Assembly: GCA_014377395.1 (NCBI GenBank) | Contig: JACMPS010000394.1 | Location: forward strand, 1 to 5,041 | Reading direction: 5' to 3' | Length of the DNA stretch: 5,041 nt | Origin: Chthonomonadaceae bacterium | GTDB taxonomy: Bacteria; Armatimonadota; Chthonomonadetes; Chthonomonadales; Chthonomonadaceae | In this document: positions 1 to 4,870 of the stretch, piece after piece | Numbering within the stretch: position 1 is the stretch's first letter | How the letters are laid out: every line of letters starts with the position of its first letter | Notes under the pieces: model-generated | The model's database searches: none | The model's input: the letters and a program-made list of their open reading frames with translations, nothing else | Told to the model about the DNA's origin: nothing | Position numbers and translations under genes: made by a program

Positions 1-160
1 GTTGTTGCCTGAGGGAGTGGAGATGGTGATGCCGGGGGACAACATTCGGATTACGGGGGAGTTGTTGCAACCGATAGCGATGGAAGAGGGATTGCGGTTT
101 GCGGTGCGCGAGGGCGGGAAAACCGTCGGCGCAGGCGTCGTTACCAAAATACTCGAATAG
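1..160 (+). CDS. tuf: Elongation factor Tu, C-terminal end (partial)
   Basis: The frame starting at base 2 reads 52 codons to TAG at 158-160; the gene begins before the window. EF-Tu is the GTPase that delivers aminoacyl-tRNA to the ribosome. What is visible is the end of beta-barrel domain 3: the MVMPGDNIRITGEL stretch, then PIAMEEGLRFAVREGGKTVG and the terminal GAGVVTKILE, which is the family's diagnostic C-terminus. The G domain lies outside the window. The next gene, rpmG, is a common tuf neighbour. Oddity: by hand count, the first 120 bases are about 45% G and 14% C, and Leu, Gly, Val and Ile are written with TTG, GGG, GTG and ATA. This is unlike the ribosomal protein genes downstream, which prefer GGA/GGC and CTC/CTT. 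Confidence 0.97.
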   Translation, partial: LLPEGVEMVMPGDNIRITGELLQPIAMEEGLRFAVREGGKTVGAGVVTKILE

Positions 161-192
161 TTCAGTTTGTGTTTGGATAGAATGAAGAGAGA

Positions 193-225
193 CGGTTGGA
201 GGTAAAATGATTTTGCCTCCAACCG
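193..225 (+). terminator. Hairpin after tuf, possible terminator without T-tract
   Basis: A 15-bp stem, with arms 193-207 and 211-225, has one T-G wobble (203/215) and a TGA loop. It begins 32 bases after the tuf stop. It is strong enough to be an intrinsic terminator, but the following bases (ACGAAAAGAGG) contain no T-run. It may therefore be a processing or mRNA-stabilising hairpin, or it may give only partial termination before rpmG. Confidence 0.45.
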
Positions 226-235
226 ACGAAAAGAG

Positions 236-257
236 GGGTAGAGAAGAATTCTCTCCC
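236..257 (+). other. Second hairpin in rpmG leader
   Basis: GGG (236-238) and AGAGAA (240-245) pair with TTCTCT (249-254) and CCC (255-257), leaving T239 bulged and a GAA loop. It lies 10 bases after the first hairpin and 21 bases before the rpmG ATG. No T-tract follows, so it is more likely a leader structure than a terminator. Its function is unknown. Confidence 0.4.
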
Positions 258-278
258 GATTGAGGACGGAAACAAGAA

Positions 279-449
279 ATGGCTCGAAAAGAAGCCCGAA
301 TTATTGTGACTTTGGCTTGCACCGACTGCAAATCCCGAAACTATGTCACCTCAAAAAACCGTATCAAACAGCAAGCACGACTGGAACTTCAGAAATATTG
401 TTCCCGTGGGACTTGCCAGAAGCATACGCTTCACCGCGAAGCCAAGTAA
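279..449 (+). CDS. rpmG: 50S ribosomal protein L33
   Basis: A 56-residue protein, within the normal size of bacterial L33, a small zinc-ribbon protein of the large subunit near the E site. The start MARKEARIIVTLAC and the segment CKSRNYVTSKN match the family, as does the end KHTLHREAK. The first zinc knuckle CTDC is at residues 14-17. The second knuckle reads CSRGTC (residues 43-48), a C-x4-C, where zinc-binding L33 normally has C-x2-C as in CPRC. All four cysteines are present, but the spacing is two residues longer. The ATG follows purine-rich GAGGACGGA (262-270), a modest Shine-Dalgarno. It is 24 bases upstream of tRNA-Trp and probably co-transcribed with it. An alternative open frame on this strand (260-475) is a shadow of this gene. 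Confidence 0.95.
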   Translation: MARKEARIIVTLACTDCKSRNYVTSKNRIKQQARLELQKYCSRGTCQKHTLHREAK

Positions 450-473
450 CTTCGCCTGTTCGATTTGCACTGT

Positions 474-546
474 AGGGGTGTAGCTCAGTTGGTAGAGCGC
501 CGGTCTCCAAAACCGGATGTCGTAGGTTCGAGTCCTGCCGTCCCTG
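474..546 (+). tRNA. trnW: tRNA-Trp (anticodon CCA)
   Basis: A full cloverleaf is visible. The acceptor stem is AGGGGTG (474-480) with CGTCCCT (539-545). The D arm is GCTC/GAGC with loop AGTTGGTA. The anticodon stem is CCGGT (500-504)/ACCGG (512-516), with loop CTCCAAA and anticodon CCA at 507-509. The T arm is GTAGG (522-526)/CCTGC (534-538) with loop TTCGAGT. The discriminator base is G546, as expected for bacterial tryptophan tRNA. The following bases are CCT, so the 3' CCA is not encoded and must be added by nucleotidyltransferase. The acceptor stem contains two adjacent wobble pairs (G478-T541 and T479-G540). A run of six T (549-554) follows directly. The position between rpmG and secE is common in bacteria. 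Confidence 0.97.
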
Positions 547-569
547 CCTTTTTTGCCCTGAGAAACAAG

Positions 570-604
570 AAAGCGGAAAGCCGTGCGGGTTATTTTCCGC
601 TTTT
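570..604 (+). terminator. Intrinsic terminator after rpmG/tRNA-Trp
   Basis: AAAGCGGAAA (570-579) pairs perfectly with TTTCCGCTTT (594-603), with a 14-base loop. The stem runs into TTTTGGTTTT. The second copy of TTTTCCGC at 607-614 could compete for the same 5' arm. It separates the tRNA from secE, so secE-nusG-rplKA probably has its own promoter or is reached by read-through. Confidence 0.65.
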
Positions 605-700
605 GGTTTTCCGCGTTTTCTTTGCAAAGCAAATACTTCGGTTTTATTTTACTCACTGACTCGTTTATTTTCATCTATTGAAAAGACAGGGACTATCGCA

Positions 701-940
701 ATGGCGGTTGAACAGACACGAGGAACGGCAAGCAACGAACCTAATGCGACGCCACGTTCCGGCAATAAATATTTTCAGGAAACCATGACCGAACTCAAAA
801 AGACAACTTGGCCTACCAAGCAGGAAGCCACTCGTCTGACAGGGATCGTTGTGGGAGTCATCATCGTCCTCGGCACCTACATGGCGATCCTGGACGGAGT
901 TCTTTCCGCACTTGTCTCGAAGTTCAGTCTGATCAAGTAG
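701..940 (+). CDS. secE: Protein translocase subunit SecE
   Basis: A 79-residue, single-membrane-span SecE of the short bacterial type. SecE clamps the SecY channel in the SecYEG translocon of the inner membrane. A polar N-terminal tail (residues 1-20) is followed by the conserved amphipathic helix YFQETMTELKKTTWPTKQE (24-42). This holds the family hallmark ELKK-x-x-WP-x-x-x-E. One transmembrane helix follows at about residues 45-66, then a short C-terminal helix. The ATG at 701 is preceded by AGGGA (688-692) at 8-base spacing; an internal ATG at 785 lies inside the conserved helix region and is rejected. The stop overlaps the nusG ribosome-binding site, so the two genes are likely translationally coupled. 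E. coli SecE has three spans; one span is usual for other phyla. Confidence 0.97.
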   Translation: MAVEQTRGTASNEPNATPRSGNKYFQETMTELKKTTWPTKQEATRLTGIVVGVIIVLGTYMAILDGVLSALVSKFSLIK

Positions 941-947
941 GAGACCC

Positions 948-1475
948 ATGCTCAAATATTGGTACGCCCTACATACCTATTCCGGTCACGAAAAGAAGGT
1001 GAAAGAAACCATCGAACGTCGTGCCGAGACAATGGGATTGCGCGAAAAAATCGGAGACATCTTCGTTCCGACTGAAACCGAAACGCAAACGCGCAACGGC
1101 AAAAAGTACGAAATGGAACGCAAGGTACTTCCCGGCTACGTCTTTATCGAGATGACGCTGGACGAAAACACCTGGCACCTCATCAAGTCTACTACGGGTG
1201 TGATCGGGTTTGTCAGTCCGGGTCCGAAACCTACCCCGCTCCAGAAACGTGAGATAGACGGTCTTAGACAGTCTACGGAACTCGCTCCGGCAATTACGAT
1301 TGTCAAATTTGAGAAAAACGAAACCTTGCGTGTCAATGCAGGACCCTTTACGGATTTCACCGGAAAAGTCGCCGAAGTCAATGCCGACAAAGAGAAACTC
1401 AAACTGCTGATTTCTATTTTTGGACGTGACACATCGGTCGAACTTGACTTCAAGGATGTCGAGAAAGTCATCTAG
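948..1475 (+). CDS. nusG: Transcription termination/antitermination protein NusG
   Basis: A 175-residue protein of normal NusG length. NusG binds the RNA polymerase clamp, suppresses pausing, and links polymerase to Rho or to the ribosome. The NGN domain covers roughly residues 1-108: WYALHTYSGHEKKV (5-18), the region IFVPTETE, RKVLPGYVFIEM (58-69) and TTGVIGFV (82-89). The KOW domain covers about 124-175, with VNAGPFTDFTGKVAEVN (129-145) and the terminal VELDFKDVEKV. No insertion domain is present. The ATG at 948 lies 7 bases after the secE stop. Its Shine-Dalgarno AGGAG (939-943) is built into the secE stop codon, giving tight coupling. The secE-nusG pair upstream of rplK is nearly universal in bacteria. 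Confidence 0.98.
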   Translation: MLKYWYALHTYSGHEKKVKETIERRAETMGLREKIGDIFVPTETETQTRNGKKYEMERKVLPGYVFIEMTLDENTWHLIKSTTGVIGFVSPGPKPTPLQKREIDGLRQSTELAPAITIVKFEKNETLRVNAGPFTDFTGKVAEVNADKEKLKLLISIFGRDTSVELDFKDVEKVI

Positions 1476-1549
1476 GGGAGATAGTCTCTCCGGCTATCGC
1501 TTGCACCCAACTTTTGCATCATGGGATGCGTAAAATAAAGAGGAGAATT
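1476..1549 (+). other. nusG-rplK spacer with alternative hairpins
   Basis: This 74-base leader can fold as GGAGA (1477-1481)/TCTCC (1487-1491), or alternatively as GATAG (1480-1484)/CTATC (1494-1498). A separate hairpin GCATC/GATGC (1516-1529, loop ATGG) lies just before the rplK Shine-Dalgarno. In E. coli the L1-binding autoregulatory site sits in the leader of rplK. I find no GTGGGAGG-type L1 motif here, so this region is probably not that site. Confidence 0.3.
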
Positions 1550-1975
1550 ATGGCAAAGAAGATTACCGCCGTGATCAAACTACAGATCAACGCCGGAAAA
1601 GCAACCCCCGCTCCACCCGTCGGTTCCACACTGGGTCCCTACGGAATCAATATGATGGAGTTTATCAAGGGCTATAACGAAAAAACAGCTGCGATGATCG
1701 GAACGATTGTCCCGGTTGAAATCACTATTTTTGAGGATCGCTCCTTTACATTTATCACGAAGACGCCTCCTGCGGCGGAACTGATTAAGAAAGCGGCGAA
1801 AATCGAACGCGGCTCCGGGCGTCCCAATCGCGACAAAGTCGGCACACTCACCGCAGAACAAGTACGTGAGATTGCCGTTACAAAACTTCCTGACATGAAC
1901 GCAAACGATCTTGATGCTGCCATGAAAATTATTGCAGGGACAGCGCGTTCGATGGGCGTGAACGTACAGATGTAG
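1550..1975 (+). CDS. rplK: 50S ribosomal protein L11
   Basis: A 141-residue L11, the standard length. L11 binds the GTPase-associated centre of 23S rRNA, is the target region of thiostrepton, and helps recruit elongation factors and RelA. The N-terminal domain shows the proline-rich face GKATPAPPVGSTLGPYGINM (16-35). The C-terminal RNA-binding domain starts after KTPPAAELIKKAAKI and contains GSGRPNRDKVG (88-98) and KIIAGTARSMGV (126-137). The ATG at 1550 is chosen because it gives the conserved MAKKI start and is preceded by AGAGGAG (1539-1545) at 4-base spacing. The in-frame ATG at 1514 would add 12 non-conserved residues translated from the leader hairpin and has no such site. Confidence 0.98.
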   Translation: MAKKITAVIKLQINAGKATPAPPVGSTLGPYGINMMEFIKGYNEKTAAMIGTIVPVEITIFEDRSFTFITKTPPAAELIKKAAKIERGSGRPNRDKVGTLTAEQVREIAVTKLPDMNANDLDAAMKIIAGTARSMGVNVQM

Positions 1976-2032
1976 CGTGCGAAACGGATGTCGGATAAAA
2001 GCAAGACCGTAAGACTAAAAAGGTTTATTGTA

Positions 2033-2437
2033 ATGATCATGCCAGCGACCGCTAAATTTATGATGTTGACTTTGCTCGGAGGCTTCTGGCTTTTGGCAGT
2101 GAAACATGTCATGCGTCTGGACAATCGGCAACCGTTTCACCTCGCAATTGATCAACGAGACCGACGAAAAGCGAGATTTTACTTTTTGTCGGTTTGGATC
2201 GGTCTGGTAACGGCTCTTATCTGCTTTATGGGTTTGGAAGTCGTGGACGGCTCTTTCTTTTCCGATCCGTCTCAGCGTCAGTGGATTCTCAACATCATGC
2301 GGGGTGCGGGAATGTTTGGTCTGGGAGTTGTCGCGCTTATCTGGGGACAGGTGGGACAGCGGGTCTCTCTCTCCAATTCCGATGGCAAATCGCCCGTTCC
2401 ACTCCCTGAAGAAGAGAAAAATCAGTTTAAGAAATAG
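2033..2437 (+). CDS. Unrecognised small membrane protein between L11 and L1
   Basis: I do not recognise a family. The frame is 134 residues from ATG 2033, or 149 from ATG 1988. Three hydrophobic segments lie at about residues 4-25, 50-71 and 87-107 (2033 numbering). Between the first two is a basic loop rich in Arg, with DQRDRRKAR. The second loop is acidic or neutral (VVDGSFFSDPSQ). The tail is hydrophilic and ends EEEKNQFKK. I prefer 2033: AAAAAGG (2017-2023) stands 9 bases before it, and removal of the basic N-tail gives an N-out topology that puts the Arg-rich loop inside. ATG 1988 is 12 bases after rplK but has no visible Shine-Dalgarno. It sits in the ribosomal operon on the same strand, so it is probably co-transcribed and inner-membrane located. 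rplK and rplA are normally adjacent, so this is an insertion. Confidence 0.75.
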   Translation: MIMPATAKFMMLTLLGGFWLLAVKHVMRLDNRQPFHLAIDQRDRRKARFYFLSVWIGLVTALICFMGLEVVDGSFFSDPSQRQWILNIMRGAGMFGLGVVALIWGQVGQRVSLSNSDGKSPVPLPEEEKNQFKK

Positions 2438-2465
2438 GGTAGGGGTATCATTCCCTGAACAAAAA

Positions 2466-2501
2466 GTGGGAGGAGTGACACACTCCGTATGACCACAGGA
2501 G
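2466..2501 (+). promoter_or_regulatory. Candidate L1-binding autoregulatory mRNA element before rplA
   Basis: GTGG (2466-2469) pairs with CCAC (2493-2496), and GGAGTG (2472-2477) pairs with CACTCC (2481-2486) around an ACA loop. Between the two helices is an asymmetric internal loop: GA on the 5' side, GTATGA on the 3' side. Known L1 sites in 23S rRNA (helices 76-77) and in L1-regulated mRNAs have this shape: two short helices joined by an asymmetric loop. The 5' strand GTGGGAGG equals the GUGGGAGG of the E. coli 23S L1 site. The lower helix ends exactly where the rplA Shine-Dalgarno AGGAG (2497-2501) starts, so bound L1 would block initiation. A second small hairpin (2441-2456, AGGGG/TCCCT) lies just upstream. 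The structure is read from sequence; the function is inference. Confidence 0.65.
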
Positions 2502-2508
2502 AAACAAA

Positions 2509-3324
2509 ATGGCAGATACCGAAGTAAGCACCGCCCCGGCAATTCTGGAAACCGGCGAAGAAAAAGCAAAGACCGGAATTTCCACCGCAACACGCCGACG
2601 CAACAAAGTGAATCATGCGCGACACAGCAAGCGGTTCCTCGATCTCGAAAAGTCCCTTGCACGGGTCTCAGTACATGAGCCGATGGCGGCATTGAATCTG
2701 ATCAAAACGCTTTCCACCGCGAAATTCAATGAGACAATCGAAGTTGCAATTAATCTCGGTGTTGATCCCCGACATGGCGACCAGATGGTACGTGGAACGA
2801 CTTCCCTTCCTCACGGAACCGGAAAATCAAGGGTTGTCTGGGTGTTTGCGCGTGGTGACAAAGCGGCAGATGCTTCCGCCGCCGGAGCCGATCTTGTTGG
2901 AGCCGAAGACCTGCTGGAAAGAATCCAGAAAGACGGCGGAGCCAACTGTGACATTCTTGTGGCAACACCGGATATGATGCCGCTTGTAGGGCGTCTTGGT
3001 CAAATCCTCAAGGCGAAAATGCCGAACCCGAAGGCGGGAACGGTGTCTCCAAACATCGCTCAGGTTGTCCGCGACATCAAAGCCGCTACCCGCGCTGAAT
3101 ACCGAGTAGACAAAAACGGAATTATCCATGCTGCAATCGGTAAGGCTGACTTTACCGCCGAGCAATTGTCGGAGAACTTCGCCGCCCTGGTTTCTGCTCT
3201 GGTAAAAGCAAAACCGTCCTCCTCCAAAGGTAAGTACCTGCGAAAAGTTTCTCTGACCTCAACAATGGGGCCCTCTCTTGCACTTGATCTTCTTGAAGTG
3301 CAAAAAATCGCCGACCGAGGTTAG
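2509..3324 (+). CDS. rplA: 50S ribosomal protein L1 with N-terminal extension
   Basis: A 271-residue L1, versus about 230-235 in most bacteria. L1 forms the mobile stalk of the 50S subunit that moves deacylated tRNA out of the E site, and it often represses its own mRNA. Core motifs: LSTAKFNETIEVAINLGVD (68-86), VRGTTSLPHGTGKS (94-107), VFARGDKA (112-119), LKAKMPNPKAGTVSPNI (167-183) and KGKYLRKVSLTSTMGPS (240-256). The rRNA/mRNA-binding surface is intact. The first roughly 35 residues are extra: an acidic-to-neutral stretch, then the basic run TRRRNKVNHARHSKR (28-42). The extended start is supported by AGGAG (2497-2501) at 7-base spacing and by the MAD start. It is the last gene of its unit, with the terminator 18 bases after the stop and no rplJ/rplL behind it. 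Confidence 0.97.
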   Translation: MADTEVSTAPAILETGEEKAKTGISTATRRRNKVNHARHSKRFLDLEKSLARVSVHEPMAALNLIKTLSTAKFNETIEVAINLGVDPRHGDQMVRGTTSLPHGTGKSRVVWVFARGDKAADASAAGADLVGAEDLLERIQKDGGANCDILVATPDMMPLVGRLGQILKAKMPNPKAGTVSPNIAQVVRDIKAATRAEYRVDKNGIIHAAIGKADFTAEQLSENFAALVSALVKAKPSSSKGKYLRKVSLTSTMGPSLALDLLEVQKIADRG

Positions 3325-3341
3325 TTTCTTTCGATCTCAAT

Positions 3342-3381
3342 AACGCCACCGAAACATCATGTTTCGGTGGCGTTTGTTTTT
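3342..3381 (+). terminator. Strong intrinsic terminator after rplA
   Basis: A perfect 14-bp stem (3342-3355 with 3361-3374), with GC-rich core CGCCACCG and a 5-base ATCAT loop, is followed by TTTGTTTTT. It starts 18 bases after the rplA stop and closes the secE-rplA unit. The A-rich 5' flank of the stem also allows some bidirectional function. Confidence 0.95.
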
Positions 3382-3546
3382 AACCCCTGGATTGATAATT
3401 TCAACGATGGAACGCTTGATCAACGGTCTCGTTTATCCTTGCGCTAAGTGCCTGTAGTGAAGGCGTCCTTCGGACACGATGCGGCGAAGCGAAAACAAAA
3501 CACCATTATGTGAATCCCCTTGAGAGATTGCCTCTAAAGAGGGTAC

Positions 3547-3576
3547 TTGACATTCTTCCCCGAAACCTCATATAAT
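3547..3576 (+). promoter_or_regulatory. Consensus sigma-70-type promoter of the ABC ATPase gene
   Basis: TTGACA (3547-3552) and TATAAT (3571-3576) are both perfect consensus hexamers, separated by 18 bases. Transcription would start near 3583, giving a leader of about 40 bases before the ATG at 3624. An inverted repeat CCTCT/AGAGG (3531-3542) ends 4 bases upstream of the -35 box and could be an operator or activator site, though it is short. The preceding 3382-3530 contains no gene I can support. Confidence 0.9.
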
Positions 3577-3623
3577 GCTTTATATTCCCTACTACTAAAT
3601 TTTCTATACGGAGAGAACCCCCT

Positions 3624-4775
3624 ATGGCGAGCGTCGTCCTCAAAGACCTCACGAAAGTGTTTGACAACAAATTCACGGCGGTCAATCATATTGACCTTGA
3701 GATACAAGATCAAGAATTTATGGTGCTGGTGGGCCCGTCCGGTTGTGGCAAGACGACGGCACTCCGCATGATCGCAGGACTGGAGGAGGTTTCCAGTGGC
3801 GAAATTCGTATTGGAGATCGCCTTGTCAACGATGTTTCTCCCAAAGATCGGGACATTGCGATGGTTTTCCAGAACTACGCGCTTTATCCTCACATGAGCG
3901 TGTACGACAATATCGGTTTTGGCTTACGTCTCAAGCGGATCGCTTCGGGGGGTATCTGGCCCTTTAACACGAAACGTCTTTACAGTGAAGCCGAGATTGA
4001 CAAGCGCGTTCAGGACGCCGCCGCAATGCTCGGATTAAACTCGAAACTCCAGAACAAACCGAAAGAACTTTCTGGCGGACAACGGCAACGAGTCGCGCTT
4101 GCCCGTGCCATTGTGCGTGAGCCAAAAGTCTTTTTGATGGACGAACCTCTCTCGAATCTCGACGCGAAACTGCGAGTACAAACCCGTGCCGACTTGATCA
4201 AATTGCATCATCGCCTCGGAATTACCACCGTTTACGTCACTCACGATCAGGTGGAAGCCATGACGATGGGCGACCGAATTACGGTGATGTCGGCGGGTGT
4301 CATTCAGCAGGTGGGCAAGCCGCTCGACCTGTACAAAAACCCGGTCAACCTTTTTGTTGCCGGGTTTATCGGCTCTCCCTCCATGAACTTTGCCCCGGTG
4401 ACGCTCGTTCCCGAAGGCGATAAACTCATTGCCGATGGCGGTTCCTTCCGGCTGACGTTACCGGATGACAAAGCCGCGCTTGCGAGTGATTATGTCGGCA
4501 AATCCGTGATTTTCGGGATTCGCCCGGAGCATATCCATGATCGCGCCCTTTCGTTGCAAATTCAATCCAATGCCGATAACACGATGACGGTAGACGTGGA
4601 TGTGACGGAGCCGCTCGGTTCCGAAGTCGAGACCCACTTCACAACGGGAGAAATTCTGCTGATCGCTCGGCTGGACAGCGCAACGACCGCAAAAATCGGG
4701 GATCGTATGGACGTGGTTCTTGACATGAATGAGTCGCATCTGTTTGACAAAGACAGTGAGATGGCGATTTACTAA
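3624..4775 (+). CDS. ugpC: Sugar-type ABC transporter ATPase (UgpC/MsmK/MalK family)
   Basis: A 383-residue ATPase of the CUT1 importer type, which powers uptake of oligosaccharides or glycerol-phosphate from the cytoplasmic face. The symbol is a family label; the substrate is unknown. Nucleotide-binding domain: Walker A GPSGCGKTT (37-45), Q-loop Q83 in VFQNYALYPHMSV, signature LSGGQ (149-153), Walker B VFLMDEP with D173 and E174, D-loop SNLD (177-180) and switch H207. The C-terminal regulatory TOBE-like part starts near 245 (FIGSPSMNF) and includes FGIRPEHI (297-304) and EPLGSE (329-334). An insertion of about 15 residues (roughly 106-120, with GGIWPFNTKR) lies between the Q-loop region and the EIDKRV helix. 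ATG 3624 follows GGAGAG (3610-3615). No permease or binding-protein gene is adjacent, as for ATPases shared by several transporters. Confidence 0.95.
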   Translation: MASVVLKDLTKVFDNKFTAVNHIDLEIQDQEFMVLVGPSGCGKTTALRMIAGLEEVSSGEIRIGDRLVNDVSPKDRDIAMVFQNYALYPHMSVYDNIGFGLRLKRIASGGIWPFNTKRLYSEAEIDKRVQDAAAMLGLNSKLQNKPKELSGGQRQRVALARAIVREPKVFLMDEPLSNLDAKLRVQTRADLIKLHHRLGITTVYVTHDQVEAMTMGDRITVMSAGVIQQVGKPLDLYKNPVNLFVAGFIGSPSMNFAPVTLVPEGDKLIADGGSFRLTLPDDKAALASDYVGKSVIFGIRPEHIHDRALSLQIQSNADNTMTVDVDVTEPLGSEVETHFTTGEILLIARLDSATTAKIGDRMDVVLDMNESHLFDKDSEMAIY

Positions 4776-4805
4776 AACGCGAAAATTGCTTAGATGACTG
4801 AAACC

Positions 4806-4834
4806 GGGGTTGGACGGAGTACGTCCAACCCTTT
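4806..4834 (+). terminator. Intrinsic terminator after the ABC ATPase gene
   Basis: GGGTTGGACG (4807-4816) pairs perfectly with CGTCCAACCC (4822-4831) around a GAGTA loop, followed by TTTACTTGTT. It begins 30 bases after the stop. The T-tract is short, but the stem is strong. The arms share GGTTGGA/TCCAACC with the hairpin after tuf. Confidence 0.75.
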
Positions 4835-4870
4835 ACTTGTTACTCTGCTTGAAAAAGAAAGAAACCGCTG

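Noticed and set aside
260..475. 71-codon + strand open frame overlapping rpmG in another frame
   Set aside because: rpmG is unmistakable in the other frame and the product resembles nothing known.
621..650. Possible secE promoter TTTGCA, 18-base gap, TATTTT
   Set aside because: Only 4 of 6 matches in each box in T-rich DNA. A promoter is expected after the 570-604 terminator, but I cannot place it with confidence.
1476..1549. L1 autoregulatory site ahead of rplK, as in E. coli
   Set aside because: Hairpins exist but without the GTGGGAGG-type strand or a two-helix asymmetric-loop layout. The site before rplA fits far better.
1672..2124. 150-codon minus-strand open frame over rplK and the following ORF
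   Set aside because: It is fully explained as the complement of rplK codons, with no ribosome-binding site or recognisable motif.
2015..2692. 225-codon open frame on the minus strand across the membrane ORF and the start of rplA
   Set aside because: It runs antisense through the well-supported rplA start and the putative L1 element, is Cys/Arg/His-rich with no domain I recognise, and its start lies inside rplA. It looks like a shadow.
3407..3457. 16-codon ORF (start MERLING, with a CAKC motif) between the rplA terminator and the ABC promoter
   Set aside because: No Shine-Dalgarno and no promoter before it. It is very short, and chance explains it.
3459..3475. Small hairpins GAAGG/CCTTC or GTCC/GGAC in the intergenic stretch
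   Set aside because: Stems of 4-5 bp, mutually exclusive and with no T-tract. This is within chance expectation.
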